Assembly (NCBI GenBank): GCA_013397935.1
Contig: VZRN01004187.1
Span: forward strand, 339,410 to 403,409
DNA: 64,000 nucleotides
Direction: 5' to 3'
Source of the DNA: Dasyornis broadbenti
Taxonomy: Eukaryota > Chordata > Aves > Passeriformes > Dasyornithidae
Under the pieces are notes generated by a model. It made no database searches. It had not been told where the DNA came from and was given only the letters and a program-made list of their open reading frames with translations. This document shows, piece by piece, positions 48,669 to 61,410 of this stretch. The translations under genes were made by a program, and so were the position numbers. The stretch's first letter is position 1, and every line of letters starts with the position of its first letter.

Positions 48669-50789
48669 AAAAACCATTCTGGTGCACAAGATCTTCTGGC
48701 TGGTGTTTCCTGCGTTGCTTTGGTGACATTCAGCTCAGCTGTAGGAACATGTGTGACCCCACGCCACCAGGACAAGCGCTGTCCAAGCCACCCTGCGCAG
48801 CCCGCAGCTCCTAAAGCATGAGGTAATGCGGAGCTGGGAGCCAGCACGAGGCAGGACTGCCAAACAACACATGGAAACTGAGAGACAAGTGATAAAGCAA
48901 AAGGCCTGTGAGCTTTAAGCTACAGAAAACACAAGAAAGCGGGAGAGTGGCAGCAGTGTTGGAGGTGGCAGGAACGTTGCTGGTTCCAAAATGAAGCTCT
49001 AGCTAAGCCTTGTGCAATGGAGCTCCTTGCCAGCAGTAAGATTTATATCTGGGTTTTGTTGCAACTGTGATGGAGCATTAATGTTTTATTTTTACACATA
49101 TCTTTAATTTACAATACCGTATGTAGGTCAGGTTGTACTTTTGAGGGAGATTTCCACCTGCTCCTCATGTTTGCCTTGATCTGAAATGAAATGCTTGCAA
49201 GTAGCTATAAAATGCTCTCCTAAATTATCCACAGGACTCTCCCTCTGAGTCCAAGGCTAGTCATTGTAACAGATGGACTTCAGTCTGTCATTAGGTCATG
49301 TCTAAGCTGGAAGGAGCATTGATGTTTAGAGGCAACAATGCAAAATACAGGATCCTGTGTCTTCACACTCAGATATGAGCCACACAGTGAGTTGTGTTCT
49401 GGTTTTGCTCCCTTGGTCAGGACAGCAAACATTTGAAAGGACGTTAATCAGCCCCTCTGAAGGGATTTTTTCTAACAACAAGCCATCATCTGAATGCAAA
49501 TGGGATCTGAATGTCAGTATGTACTTTCAGAGGAACTTTGGAAGAAATACAGGTGACTGAAGGGAAAAACAGGATTCCTGGCCTGTTTACACCCAAAAGC
49601 AATGAAAATATGTAGAGCCAGTAGAGCTGTAGCTGAAAAGGATGTGTGTTGACAGCATCAGCAAGCAAAATATGAATTTTGAGAAGTCCCTGTTAAATGT
49701 TGCCTTTTGCAGTGTGCCTGGAGGGAGATCAAAAGTGACCTACTTTGGGAAGCTGGATCCTGGAGACCTGGGGCTCCTGTACAGCAGAACCTGCTGAGTG
49801 CTCCTTCTGGTCCTTAAAGAGGGGGAAATCCTGCAGTGCCATCCCTGTAACAGGAAAAGCTGGCACTTCCAGCTGCTTGTTATATTTATATATTTTATCT
49901 TTACCAATCTGGGCACACACAGTGCATGGGGACATTCCATGTCTTGTGTCCCAAACCTCTTCATATCTTGTGTTCCAGTCTATTTTTTAATACATGGCCC
50001 CATGTTAAATGACTTTTGCTTCTTTTTTCCATGATGATCAGGGCAAAGGATGAGAATTATTTTATGGAAATGGAAATTACTGGACCCAAAGGGAGAGCAA
50101 GGCCTGTGAGAACCTGACACACAGCTCAGGGAACGAGGTGTTCCCAAACCCAGAGTCCTGAAGGACCTGCAGTGTATCCTCACTCATCCAGTACAGGGGT
50201 TTTAATTTGTGAGGTGGAGGGTGGGAATGAATTATGGAGGAACTCCTGAAGCCCTGGCTGGTTTTAAGCAGGAGGAAGTAAAGCAATCCATTGATTTAGA
50301 CACTTGTTAGTGTGACTTCAAGAGCATTAAAAGCTTAAAAAATAAAATACAAAGGAAAAAGTAGTTGGGGACAGACAAGTAAGTTTAGAAATGTAAAATA
50401 AAAATGTGATGTGTCTTTACTAAAGATTGAATGCTTTTCACTAGGATTATATCATTGATAATTGCTTTCTAGACAATGAATCTATAATAGATTCATTAAC
50501 TTATTCAATAAAGTAACGGAAAGCAGGTCTATAATAAAGATAGCTAGGTGGAAAAGGTAGGAAAGTCACCTCAAACATACACCAGCTGTGCATGCACAAA
50601 GGGAATTTGTGGGATTACAAAGGTAAGAGAGGGCAGAAAGTGCCTGGATTCCTGTGTTCCCTCTAACCAGGATTCCCATGCTCCCCCTAACCAGCCTCAC
50701 CTGCCTGGATCCCAGGACCACAGCCTGGCCCAGTGAGCCATGTCCATGTACTTTTGCTCTTGCACAATATTTTTCAGACAGGCCTTGGA

Positions 50790-51215
50790 ACAAAAGGTAG
50801 GAGTGAGCTGATGGCATTTGTTGATGGCACAAAGCTGGGAGGCCCTGGCCGTGCTGCAGGAATAGCTGTACTGCTGGAAGAGCTGGATAACATGAAGTGC
50901 TGGCACATTAGAAATGGGATGAAATTTAATAGTGGAAAGTACAAGGTCATGCCCTTGGGAATTGCTAACAAGAATCTCTGCTGCAAGCTGGGACCTCATC
51001 AGTTGGAAATGACAGAAGAAGGGAAAAATCTGGGTGTATTTGTTGATCTCGAGATGACAACAAACTCCCAGTCTGAAGGAGAACTGACAAAAAGCACATA
51101 TCCACTGAGGTATTTCCAGGAGAAGGGGAAATGTTAATGCCATTATAGAAAGGCTCTACTGCAACCTTCTCTGGAATTCTGCTTGCAGCTCTGGTCACTC
51201 TTAATCAGGTGACAC
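50790..51215 (+). mobile_element. ancient CR1-like LINE fragment (end of ORF2 region)
   Basis: The DNA reads 'gttgatggcacaaagctggg', 'aaggtcatgcccttgggaat', 'tgggtgtatttgttgatctc' and 'ctgaggtatttccaggagaa'. This is the pattern of the reverse-transcriptase C-terminal region in old amniote CR1/L3-like elements (a 'FVDGTKLGG' and 'LGVFVDLEM' style peptide). A 134-codon frame (50,733-51,137) remains open over most of it, probably by chance. It is much more diverged than the other CR1 copies. Confidence 0.7.
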
Positions 51216-51723
51216 AAACTTAAAATGTGACTGGAAAGTAATTACAGGCTAATCCTGATTTTTTTCTTATGCAAGGATCTTGAAATAATTTGTTTAGCCA
51301 GAAAACCTGAATGCTGAGAAAAGATACAGTTGTTCTTTGTGAAACTTAGGGAATAAACACAGCAGTAAACACATCTCCCTTAAGAGCAAGGGTGATGTTC
51401 CTGTACGAGAAAACAAGTATCCGATGGCCATGAGAAGTCTGGGCTGAAACATGAGAACACCAGAGCTTCCAACAGCTCAAGTCCTGAGCCTCTGGGTCAT
51501 CCTTCCCAGAGCTGCTGTCCCCTGATGCCATTGCCACCAACAGCTGACCCTAAAAGCCCAAAGAGCCCTTTACAAAACTTTCTTACCATTTGAGGCACAG
51601 CCACTGACCTACCAATTGGCTTCTTATGGAAAGAAAAGAGGTACCTGGTGTGGAAAGATCCTCCTTGGGCTGCAGTTGCAGCCCAAATGTCACTTGAGTT
51701 ATTGGCTGTGTTAAAATCTGCAC

Positions 51724-51741
51724 GTGGTGGTGGTGGTGGTG
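51724..51741 (+). repeat. (GTG)6 microsatellite
   Basis: Six perfect GTG units in intergenic DNA. Confidence 0.9.
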
Positions 51742-53035
51742 AGGTGAGAGCATCCTGTCCTGGGTCACCCCACCCTTGTCCCTCAGATCACCTTTCCAGA
51801 GGGTGATTCTCGTGCCCATCCCGCACACGAGCTGCAGTCCTGGAGCCATTCCCACCTGGAACAGAGAGAAAGAGCAAAACCAAAGGTGTGCCAGGTGCTT
51901 TCCTGCCCCTGGTACCACCCAGTGACCTTTAATACACTTCCCTCCTGTGGGCCCAACAGCCACCTCAGCCTTTGAGGCTGTTTCTGTTATGATGAAAAAC
52001 TGATGGCAGGGTCAGATATGTCTGAAAAAAAAAACAATCAGCACACCAAGTCCCGGTTCAGTAAGAACAGTCAGACCACAAAACACAGGAGAGTTTGCTT
52101 TCTCAGGATTCCAAACTGGCAAACTCCTTTTGCCAGCTTTCTACCCAAAACCAGCTCTCCTCATCCCTTCTCTCCTATTTTGTTTGGGTTTTCGTCTTTT
52201 ATCCTATTTAGATGTCTCACTCATTTTACTCTCTTGGGTTTTTGATGAATGCTTGACAAGAATGCTGACCCTGAGCACAGTATTTACACTGTGTTCCTCC
52301 ACGTGTAGGTGTTTCCATTCTTCCTGCTCCCATCCAACAAGTGCTATTTCATTGTTCATTCAATCCAAGTGGCAGCAGGCTGATATTGTGGTCAGCACAG
52401 TATGAGGCCACCCCTGATTCAAACGTGCCAGGAGAGAGGCACCCACTGCCAGTCATCCTGATGGGCCCCCAAAACAGATGCTCTGACTCATTCCCTTGCA
52501 AAGTAGATGAATAATTTGAAAATAATGGGATTTTTATTATTTACACATCATTTTGGTCAGAACATTTTGCAACAGCCTCATTTTAGGATTTTTTTTTTGT
52601 TTTGTAATAACCCAGTTTTACAACAAGATGTGCCATTAGTGACACTTTGCTGCAGGGAAGCAGCACGAGGACTCTGTCTTGGCTGCCCATCAAGATGATT
52701 ATCACAAGACTACTCAAATACAGAGATTTGGGGGACTCAGAACTTCAAGTTCAGTGGAACTGAGAGAATATTTTTGAGCAAACACTGAAAGTGGCTTTGG
52801 GGACCACGTTTCCAGGTAGGAGCACAGCTGGCTGAGCCTGGCTGTGCAAGGATGCCACCTGGAAGCAAAAGCTGAAGCCGTCAGTATTGACGATGTGCCA
52901 AGAGTTCAGTGTGGGCAGAATGTCTGGAAGCCTTGCTTTAGGGATGCTTATGTTATATTCTTAAATAGACTAATAATCCATGTGAGATTAATATTAGGTT
53001 AATAGGGCTTCATGTTAAACTCATCATTTTCTCCT

Positions 53036-53420
53036 GTGGAGCCAGGCTGGGGGAGTTGGGTCTGTTCAGCCTGGAGAAGAGAAGCTCAGAGCACCTCCTG
53101 TGCCCAAAGGGGCTCCAGGGGAGTTGGAGAGGGACTGGGGACAAGGCATGGAGGGACAGGACACAGGGAATGGCTTCCCAGTGCCAGAGGGCAGGGATAG
53201 ATGGGATATTGGGAAGGAATTGTTCCCTGGGAGGGTGGGGAGGCCCTGGCCCAGGGTGCCCGGAGCAGCTGTGGCTGCCCCTGGATCCCTGGAAGTGTCC
53301 AAGGCCAGGCTGGATGGAGCTTGGAGCAGCCTGGGACAGTGGAAGGTGTCCCTGCCCATGGCAGGGGGTGGATTGGGATGGGCTTTAAGGTCCCTTCCCA
53401 CTCAAACCATCCCATGACAT
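53036..53420 (+). mobile_element. CR1 LINE 3' end, ~385 bp
   Basis: It starts 'ggagccaggctgggggagtt', contains all standard young CR1 blocks, and ends 'cactcaaaccatcccatgac'. Intergenic. Confidence 0.9.
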
Positions 53421-54169
53421 TGTTTGCCTCATGAGCTAAAAATGAGTAAAAGGTTGAAAGTATTTTCTGCCGAATCTGTCTTTTCTCTGGAAAAGCAAAC
53501 TGGCACAACTTTAACCTGTGTCATGTGCTGTGTTGCTACAACAAAGCTGCCTGAAAAAATGCTTTTCATAATAAAGCATATCTATTTTCCTTAATAAGCA
53601 CTTAATCACCTTCCTCCTGAGGTTGGATAATTAGAGAAACAGCAGGCAAAGAGAGGCCAAGAAGCTGTTGGATCAGAGGAGCTGCGTGAAGTATCATTAC
53701 AAGATGATATTATTTCAGCTGAATATCTTCAGTGATAATTCTTTCCTGTAGACACAGCCTGGTAACCTGCTCAGGGCTGTGCCTTCTGGAAATTCCCACC
53801 CACAGGAACTTGCACTGGTAGAACTCCAAAGCTGTGCAATTCCTTGGTTCCTCTGTCCAGGTGGATGCTGCATCTGCAGCCTCCTGGAGCAGTGGGAACT
53901 GGTGTTCCTGCCCCTGCACTGCTGCAGTGCCATGCAGGAAGTCAATTAAGAAGCATCTTGGGTCACCTCTGGTGACTTTCATTAGTGACCAAAATAAAAA
54001 ATATCCTATGGTAAGATTTCATGCTGAGAATAGACTTAGAGGAGGTTAATTGGAGAATGATGGGAAATTGGAAAAAATAGTTAATAAATTACTGTTGGAT
54101 CCATCAGGTCAACAGTTTAACGCTGACACCTTTGGTTCTATGGCTGTCAAGGACATGCTGTGAAAGGTG

Positions 54170-54618
54170 TCATTGTCATTGAGGGGCTGGAGGTGTCCAG
54201 GGAAGGGAACGGAGCTGGGGAAGGGCTGGAGCCCCAGGAGCGGCTGAGGGAGCTGGGAAAGGGCTCAGGCTGGAGCAGAGGAGGCTCAGGGGGAACCTTG
54301 TGGCTCTGCACAGCTCCTGACAGGAGGGGGCAGCCGGGGGGGTTGGGCTCTGCTGCCAGGGAACAGGGACAGGAGGAGAGGGAACGGCCTCAGGCTGGGC
54401 CAGGAAAGGCTCAGGTTGGATATTGGGAAAATTGCTTCCTGGAAAGGGTTGTAAGGCCCTGGACCAGGCTGCTCAGGGCAGTGGTGGTGTCCCCATCCCT
54501 GGAAGTGTTCCAAAAATGCATGGATGTGCACTTAGGGCTGTGGTCCAATTGCCAAGGTGGTGATTGGTCAGACTTAGAGGGCTTTTCCAATCTACATGAT
54601 TCTGTGATTCCAAGTCTT
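54170..54618 (+). mobile_element. CR1 LINE 3' end, ~450 bp, distinct subfamily
   Basis: It reads 'gagccccaggagcggctgag', 'ggggaaccttgtggctctgc', 'gacaggaggagagggaacgg' and 'cagtggtggtgtccccatcc', and ends 'catgattctgtgattcc', with two octamers. Confidence 0.87.
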
Positions 54619-57189
54619 GTAATTTCCATTAGTCCTTGATAAGTTAATGTATATATCATTCAGATAAAAAGGAAAAAAGGAAAAAGTAGAGCTGGATTGA
54701 AATATTGCAAAGCCCAGGGTTATCCTGATTCATGCCTATTACTGTAATTGCATTTCAGCTTCTTTGAACATTTAATAGCCAGTTTCCACAACTTTGCGAT
54801 TTAGTACTGTGGGTCTGTCTTTTTTTAGATCACACTGACATTTTCCTCAGTCATTTTATAAGTCTTTCATTTTATTCTATTTTTTAAGTATGTTTAGCAG
54901 GGCTGGTCTTTCGGGGTTCCCTGGCCCTGTGTGTGAGCAGTGTTGAACCCTCTGTGATGTCCCTTGGAGAAGCAGAGGGGACAGCAGGGGCCTCACCTGG
55001 ATTGGGTGTGGGGCCCAGAACTGCTGAGACTCTTGTGCGAGCAGGAGAACAGCTCCCTTTGGGACTGCAAATAGCAAAGCAGATCCTCTATCCAGCCCCA
55101 GGCTGTCATTTGGGATTTTGAGGTGGAATGTGAGCAAAGGCAGGAGCCGTGGAGGCCTTGGTGATGTTTGGGAAGCAGGATGCTGGACTGCAGCGTCCGT
55201 GACAGCCCGGAAAGGAAAACACACTGACCTCCAACAGCACATTCCCGGGGAGACTCCAGCCTTTCAGTTCTCCTCCTGGTGCTTTTTGTGCTGCTTGAAA
55301 TGAAAAAGCTGCTTTTGTGTCTTATCACCATCGGAGCAGGGAGCAGTGTCCCCGCACAGCCGGAGTCAGGAGGTGATCCCTGTGTAGCTGTCACAACACT
55401 GGGACAGCACTGCCAGAACCAGGGCACTCATCCCAGGCCTCGACTTGTGACATCTGATCATCCGCACTGTTACATTCAGTGCTGAACAACTTCCTTCCAG
55501 CCATGAATCACACCAGGGAAGGATCCTTTCAATAAAAGCTCCTTTTCCAAAGCTTTTTTTCTGGAGAAGTTCACCTCTTCACAACTGATCCGAAACCTGC
55601 TTGCCCTGTACCTTCAGATGGCTTTGGGTCAAACCTTGAAAAAAGGATTTTCAGCAGAACCAGCAGCCAGCCAGCTGATTTTAATGCTTTGCCTTATCTG
55701 TGCAAGGCAGATCGGCAGTTTCCCTGCGCACAGAGACCGGGAAGCTGTGATTTCCATTAAGATTTCAGGTTTAACTTCTACTGTCGTGAAGTGTTGAAGG
55801 TCTCTGGCACATTGTCACAGGTGAACAGATGCACTTTTTTTTTTCTTGCTAGATAAATTTGTATGAATAGTGTGTCTACATATAATTATCTAACTCAGTT
55901 ATACATGTGGAGTTAATATCTCCAGTTTTGGGCAGAGGCTCCAACTGCTTACGGTGTTTTAGGAAATCAAATAGGGAATACACAGTTGGTAAGGTAACAA
56001 AAAACACCCCAAAAAGAGGAATAGTGACTCAAAACAGCTTGATGACACATTCAAAGCCCACTGAGTCACCTGGCATCTCTCCAGCGCTGCTCTGAGGAGG
56101 GTTGGCACAGAAGGGGAGATAAACAGATGCCTTTGCAAGGGAATCATGTTTCAGTTGCCAAGTGTTCTCCTCCAGGAAAGAATCGGAGCAAACTTGGATC
56201 AACATCGTCACTGGGGTTTGGTGCGGGGAGGCTGTTCCACACAGCATTTTGGTGCTGGGGCTCCAGTCCCAAGGCCTGACTGGTGCAGTGATGTTTGAGA
56301 AATAGAAACAATGAATATTTCATTTAAAAATTAGTAATTCAACAGAACGGGGGAGATGGCAGGTTCCAGACAGCCCGTCGTGACATTTACAGTGTGAATC
56401 CCTAACACCCAGCTCTGTGTGAAGGGAACAGAGCCCGAGTTTCTGGGGGAGGCCTTGGGGTGTGCGGCCCCCTCCTCATTCCCCCCGCGGAGTCACGGGC
56501 ACCCAGTGCCCGCACACCCAGCTGCACAGTGGGCGGTCAGGATCCCGCTGTCCGGAGCGTGCGGGGCATGGAGGGCACTGGGAGCAGGGATTCGTTCCAG
56601 CCCATCCCTAATGAGCCACATGACACAGCGCATGGCGTGGTTTCTATTTTAGGCCACTTTGCCATCTAAAGCTGGACTCCGGGCTAAGTTTAGGAGGAGT
56701 TCCCTGTGGTCAAGAAGGAAAGCCGAGACCCTTCGGAGCAGAGATTAGTGACGGCTGGATGTGTCTGTGTCACCCCGCAGGCTGGAAAGCGCCCGATTCC
56801 CGGAGTTTAAGCGCGGTGCAAATGTGACCGATGTAATAATCTGTTCTTGCTATCGGTTTTGCTCGTATGAATTGGCAGGAATTGCCCTTGTTCTGCAGGG
56901 TCCGCCTGTAATGCACAGACATCTCCCTGGGGAACAAGGAGAAGTCCCAGCCGAGGGCACGGTGAGGGGACTGCGAGGAGCTGTAAGGGTCGCCGGCTGT
57001 GACAGGGCCCTGTCCCCGCAGAACCCCTTCCCCTGCTCGGCTTCCCGCAGCCTGTGACACTGGATGGGGCACTGCAGTTAAGGTAGTAAAGTCTCCTTCA
57101 GAAAGATGATTTATTGAACCAACTGGTTTTCCTTCAGAGGAAGAACAGGTGGATGCTGCGTCCCTTCCCAAGACAACCCACGGGCTGTA

Positions 57190-57720
57190 ACTGCTCCCAG
57201 CCCCGCGGCTGCAGACGGCCCGGACGGCGGGCGGGGGTTTGGGGCTAAACCCGCCCGTTTGGTCCCTGCAGCACTGCCCGAGCCCTGCCCCAGGCCCTCG
57301 GATCCACAGCCGGACCGGGACGCGGGACGGTGCCGCCGCCGGGGCGGGGGTGGAGCCGCACCGGGCCCCGCCCAGCCCGGTAGTTCCGCTCAGGGCCGGA
57401 AGCAGCGCTCGGCCACGGAAGCGTCGTGGGGCTGGTGGGACGCGTGTGCCGGTACCGGGTTCTGATTCCGTGCGGGGCTGGTGGGACGCGTGTGCCAGTA
57501 CCGGGCTCGGGCGACTGCGGCGGGGGTCAGCGGCAGCGGCTGTGGCTGTGTCGGAGCGGGGGAGTGCGTGGCAGCGGCTGGGCAGGGGGTCAGGGCCCGG
57601 TGCGACAGGGACAGGGACCGGGCAGGGGACGTGGCCGGGAGGGCGGCGGAAGCGGCAGGGCCGGGTTAACCGGCGGTGTTGGGCTGACTGAGGGTGTCTG
57701 GGCATGCGGTAGGGCCAAGG
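57190..57720 (+). promoter_or_regulatory. ASCC2: CpG-rich probable ASCC2 promoter and first (non-coding) exon
   Basis: The stretch is markedly richer in G, C and CpG than its surroundings and lies about 2.1-2.6 kb upstream of the ASCC2 ATG on the same strand. A GC box (CCCCGCCC, 57,366-57,373) is followed by an ETS-type CCGGAAG (57,396-57,402), a layout common at housekeeping TATA-less promoters, which suggests transcription starts around 57,400-57,440. I could not fix the first-exon donor: several weak GT sites (GTACCG, GTGGGA, GTAGGG) exist. The assignment is by position. Confidence 0.65.
57428..57506. repeat. 46-bp-offset tandem duplication within the ASCC2 CpG region
   Basis: GGGGCTGGTGGGACGCGTGT at 57,428 recurs at 57,474. 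The copies match over about 32 bp (ending CCGGTACCGGG versus CCAGTACCGGG), with one substitution. Confidence 0.85.
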
Positions 57721-57729
57721 TGACAGAGC

Positions 57730-58105
57730 TGGAGGTATTCACATGGAGAGGAGAAGGCTCCAGGGAGAGCTCAGAGCCCCTTCCAGTGCCCAAAGGGGCT
57801 CCAGGAGAGCTGGAGAGGGACTGGGGACAAGGCATGGAGGGACAGGACACAGGGAATGGCTTCCCGGTGCCAGAGGGCAGGGATAGATGGAATATTGGGA
57901 AGGAATTGTTCCCTGGGAGGGTGGGGAGGCCCTGGCCCAGGGTGCCCAGAGAAGCTGTGGCTGCCCCTGGGTCTCTGGAAGTGTGCAAGGTCAGGTTGGA
58001 TGAGGTTGGAGCAGCCTGGGACAGTGGAAGGTGTTCCTGTCCATGGCAGGAGGTGGAACTGGATGAGCTTTAAGATCTCTTCCAACACAAACCATCCCAT
58101 TAATC
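57730..58105 (+). mobile_element. CR1 LINE 3' end downstream of the ASCC2 CpG region
   Basis: From 'ctggaggtattcacatggag' through 'ggaaggaattgttccctggg' to 'ccaacacaaaccatcccatt'. It starts at the downstream edge of the CpG-rich region and lies sense to ASCC2, probably in its first intron. Confidence 0.9.
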
Positions 58106-59807
58106 TGTGCTGCAGCATTCCCTGTGCCAGCTGTGCCTTATCCTCAGCAGTGTCACCCCACCCTGGATGTCCCCATGGATGTCCACATCAGTGGGAAGTG
58201 CAGGGCAGGGATGGTTTCTGGTGCTGGGAAAATAAGTTTCCCTGGTTCACCATGTTCTTTGTCAGGGCTGTATGGCTCTTCCACTGTACCTGAAATCACC
58301 AGGCACGACAGATTAATAGTGGGTTGTGGTTTAGACCAAAGTTTTTTGGCGGGGGGAAAAAGCTTATGAGAGTGATCAGGAATGATTCTGATGAGGTTAT
58401 CCCATACTCAGGTTTATTCTCTTCTGCAGCTGAATAAGCTTTTGGCTGGGGGTTCTGTCTCTTTCAGGATGTTTCTGACTTGGACTGGAGACTTTGATGC
58501 CTTCCAGGCTTGAAATGAGACATTGGCATGTTTTTCTGTGTTGCAAACACACATTTCTGTTTGCAGTTTCAGAATGGCTCTAGAAATTTTAAGAGCCAAA
58601 TTAAATATATGATGAAACTGAACTGAAAGCCAGTTTCTGCTGGCTTTTTCTGCTGAAGAGTTTTGGTGGTGGGTTGCTTTTTTTTTGCCCAAAAGAAATT
58701 GTTTATCATAAAAGAATAGTTGCTCTTGTCAACATTCTAATTTTTAAACTCCTTTGGGAAGACATAATTATTTTGAGTTTTCTAAGCTGTGGGTATTGCT
58801 ATTGCTCTACTGTATTTTTTTAAATTGAGCTCTGCAACGTTAGATGACACAATTTTTGCCTAAATCCGTAGGTGACAAATTTACGGGATGAAAAATGTTA
58901 TTTTTTCACTTACTGTCTAAACCATGACCCCACTCCTGAGTCACTTGTTCAGCGATAGAGACATTGCTCTTGTTTTAATTGTTATTCAGCCCAGGCAATG
59001 TGGCTGCAATGAAATGTGCAAATGAGGAGATGTGTGACCTTCTTAATGAGAACATAACTTTTCAGTACCATTTTGCAGAACTCATAACCCCCCTAAAGAA
59101 ATTAAAAGCTCCATTAACCTGCAACTTTCATTTTTCGTCTGAACTCTTTTAACAACGTCCATAACATACGTTCTGTTGAGTTACTCTAATATTTGACTTC
59201 CATTTAATTTCTTCGACTGCCCACAAATGCAGTTGAAGACGAAGCTGTGGTTTTGTGAGCACGTGGGAATTGGGAGGAGCAGGGAAAGCTTTTGTAGGCT
59301 CAGCCTGTGTCCCTTATCTGGCTGAGTGCTGTGAGATTCTGCACACAGGCACCAAAAATACTCTTTCAGAGCACAGGCAAGGCTGTGTTTGTGTTGTCCC
59401 TGCGGTTTGTGCTGTCAGGAGAGACACTGCAAGCGCTGAAAGAGGCTGCAAAGGCCAGAGTTCAGCACAGCTCTTCAGCAACCCCATTTAAATACCTAAT
59501 TTCCATATCCAACAGTGTCCCCAAATGCGTTTCGTTGTCCTGGAAGATGTCTGTGGCCTTTCAGTAAGGAACAGGGATGAAAGTTTAGCACCACGTTCCA
59601 GATTTCCTCTGAGACATGCAGGTGGCTCCTGGGTGTTCCCTCAGGATTTTGGTGGAATATAAATTGCTTGGCATGAATGTATTCCCAGCCACCGTGTGTG
59701 TGTTACAGCAGGGCTGCAGCCCCTTTTGTTGTGCTTTTGCCTGACTGACCTTGTGAAGTGCATCCTGTGCTGCTTTTGTTTGCTGAGGACAGGAACAAAC
59801 CACCAGG

Positions 59808-59888
59808 ATGCCAGCGTTGCCTCTGGATGAGCTCCAGCTGACAGAAAGGGATCCCAAGACAGGGAAGCTGAGAACTTTACCAGCACTG
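59808..59888 (+). CDS. ASCC2: ASCC2 first coding exon (residues 1-27)
   Basis: ATG at 59,808 opens 27 codons that begin MPALPLDELQLTERDPKTGK and end LRTLPAL, followed by a GTGAGC donor. This matches the N terminus of vertebrate ASCC2 with a few substitutions. The start context is CCAGGATGC. The acceptor of this exon is not certain: AG at 59,787, 59,792 or 59,806 would each leave a short 5' UTR. ASCC2 is a subunit of the activating signal cointegrator complex, where its N-terminal region binds the ASCC3 helicase and a later CUE domain (outside the window) binds K63-linked ubiquitin. The complex works in alkylation-damage repair with ALKBH3 and in splitting collided ribosomes. Confidence 0.93.
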
Positions 59889-59999
59889 GTGAGCTCTGAA
59901 TTTCCTGAAAGCCGAACAAGAGCTTTGATAAATAATTGTTTTATATTGAGGCTTGGGCAAAACCACGCCGTGGTGTGGGATATGTGACAGGACCTGAGA

Positions 60000-60210
60000 G
60001 AACAGCTGGAACTGTGCCTGGAGGGTTTAGATTGGCTATCAGGGAAAGGTTCTTTCTCCAGAGCATGGCCAGAGCTCCAGGGGCATTCAGACAACGCTCT
60101 CAGGGATGCACAGGGTGGGATTGTTGGAGTGTCTGTGCAGGGCCAGGAGCTGGACTGGGTGATCCCTGTGAGTCCCTTGCAACTCAGGGTATTCTGTGAT
60201 TCTGTGAAAT
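60000..60210 (+). mobile_element. CR1 LINE 3' end
   Basis: 'gaaaggttctttctccagag', 'gggattgttggagtgtctgt' and 'gactgggtgatccctgtgag', ending 'ggtattctgtgattctgtga'. Same subfamily as 16,740-17,150. Sense to ASCC2, in the intron between its first two coding exons. Confidence 0.86.
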
Positions 60211-60974
60211 TTGTTCAGCCTACCTGTTAAAGAGGGTTTTTATTTTTTTGAATGTGTTCAGACAGTTGAGATTTCATTTACCCACCATAAAAAAACCCCA
60301 AAACACAAGAACCAAACTTACTGTGTTCAACATCTGGAGCACGACTCCCTGTTTTGAGTCTGTAAGCTCTGCTGCAGTGGGGACGTGCTCAGGGAGGTTT
60401 TGCAAGCTGTGCCTCAAGTTTCACTCCAAGCTGTGGCACTGGGATCAGTCCGTTGTGCCTTCAGCTTGATGAAACCAGAAGATTCAACCCACAGAAACAC
60501 TTTTCTCCCAGAAATAAGGCCTGGAGAGAGCCTTTTGGGAGGGTTGCAGGAGTGGGACTGTCAGTTCTGTTCACTCCTGAGGAGCTTTACCCTGAGCACA
60601 CGTGTGGGACGAGGCAGAGCCCAAATCTGCTGCTCATCGAAATTCTCCTTCTAGGGTGGGGATATTTGGGCAAAGCCTGTTCAGTAACCCTCAGGAAAGG
60701 TAATGAAGTGCTTCTTTCTGTCTTCGATGGTCGTGTCAGTTTGAGTTCATGGGATATTGTGCAAGAACCAGTTCAGGGGAAAAAGAGTTCAAAGGCATGC
60801 CAGGAAGCTCCTGCTCTTTGTTTTGAAGGTGTGGGAGGATTGCTTTGGTTAAGAGAAAGCAAGGAGCAACATCTGCCAAATTATCGAGGTCTGAAAATGT
60901 TGCTCATAAAGAACCAAACCTGGCGCCTTGAAAGGGTAGAAAATGGGAAGCTACCAGGGAATGGAATGTTCTGA

Positions 60975-61247
60975 CGTCAGGAACTGTAGTGACAGGATAA
61001 GGAGTAATTGGTTCAAACTGAAATTTTGGTTAGATATTGGGAAGGAATTGTTCCTTGGGAGGGTGGGGAGGCCTTGGCACAGGTTTCTCAGAGAAGCTGT
61101 GGCTGCCCCTGGATCCCTGGAAGTGTCCAAGGCCAGGCTGGACAGGGCTTGGAGCCACCTGGGCCAGTGGAAGGTGTCCTTGCCCATGGCAGGGGTGGGA
61201 CTGGATGAGCTTTAAGGTCCTTCCCACACAAACCATTCCATGATTCT
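60975..61247 (+). mobile_element. CR1 LINE 3' end 164 bp upstream of an ASCC2 exon
   Basis: It starts about 'gacgtcaggaactgtagtga', includes 'taggttagatattgggaagg'-type sequence, and ends 'ccattccatgattctataat'. It is sense to ASCC2 and stops 164 bp before exon 61,411. Confidence 0.9.
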
Positions 61248-61410
61248 ATAATGTCAAGTTGTACTAAAAGGTAATTTCATGTTTCCTGGAATTCAGTGGG
61301 CAGTTGGTAACTGGACATTCCTGTCACTTGTTTTAATACAGTTTGGTATTAAAAAAAATTCAGACTCCCAAGTCTGGAGTTTTAATACAATGGTTATTGG
61401 CTTTCTCCAG

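Larger units (their letters stand above)
48669..57189. other. intergenic region between MTMR3 and ASCC2
   Basis: 8.5 kb with three CR1 fragments (50.8, 53.0, 54.2 kb) and a (GTG)6 run at 51,724-51,741. No conserved gene was recognised. An undetected non-coding RNA cannot be excluded. Confidence 0.6.
59889..61410 (+). other. ASCC2 intron
   Basis: 1.5 kb between the first two coding exons, containing two CR1 copies in the gene's sense orientation. No other feature is seen. Confidence 0.8.

Noticed and set aside
56770..57705. 311-codon open frame on the minus strand
   Set aside because: It lies antisense across the GC-rich ASCC2 promoter region. Its composition is driven by GC bias (Pro, Arg, Ala, Ser), no family is recognisable and there are no splice signals.
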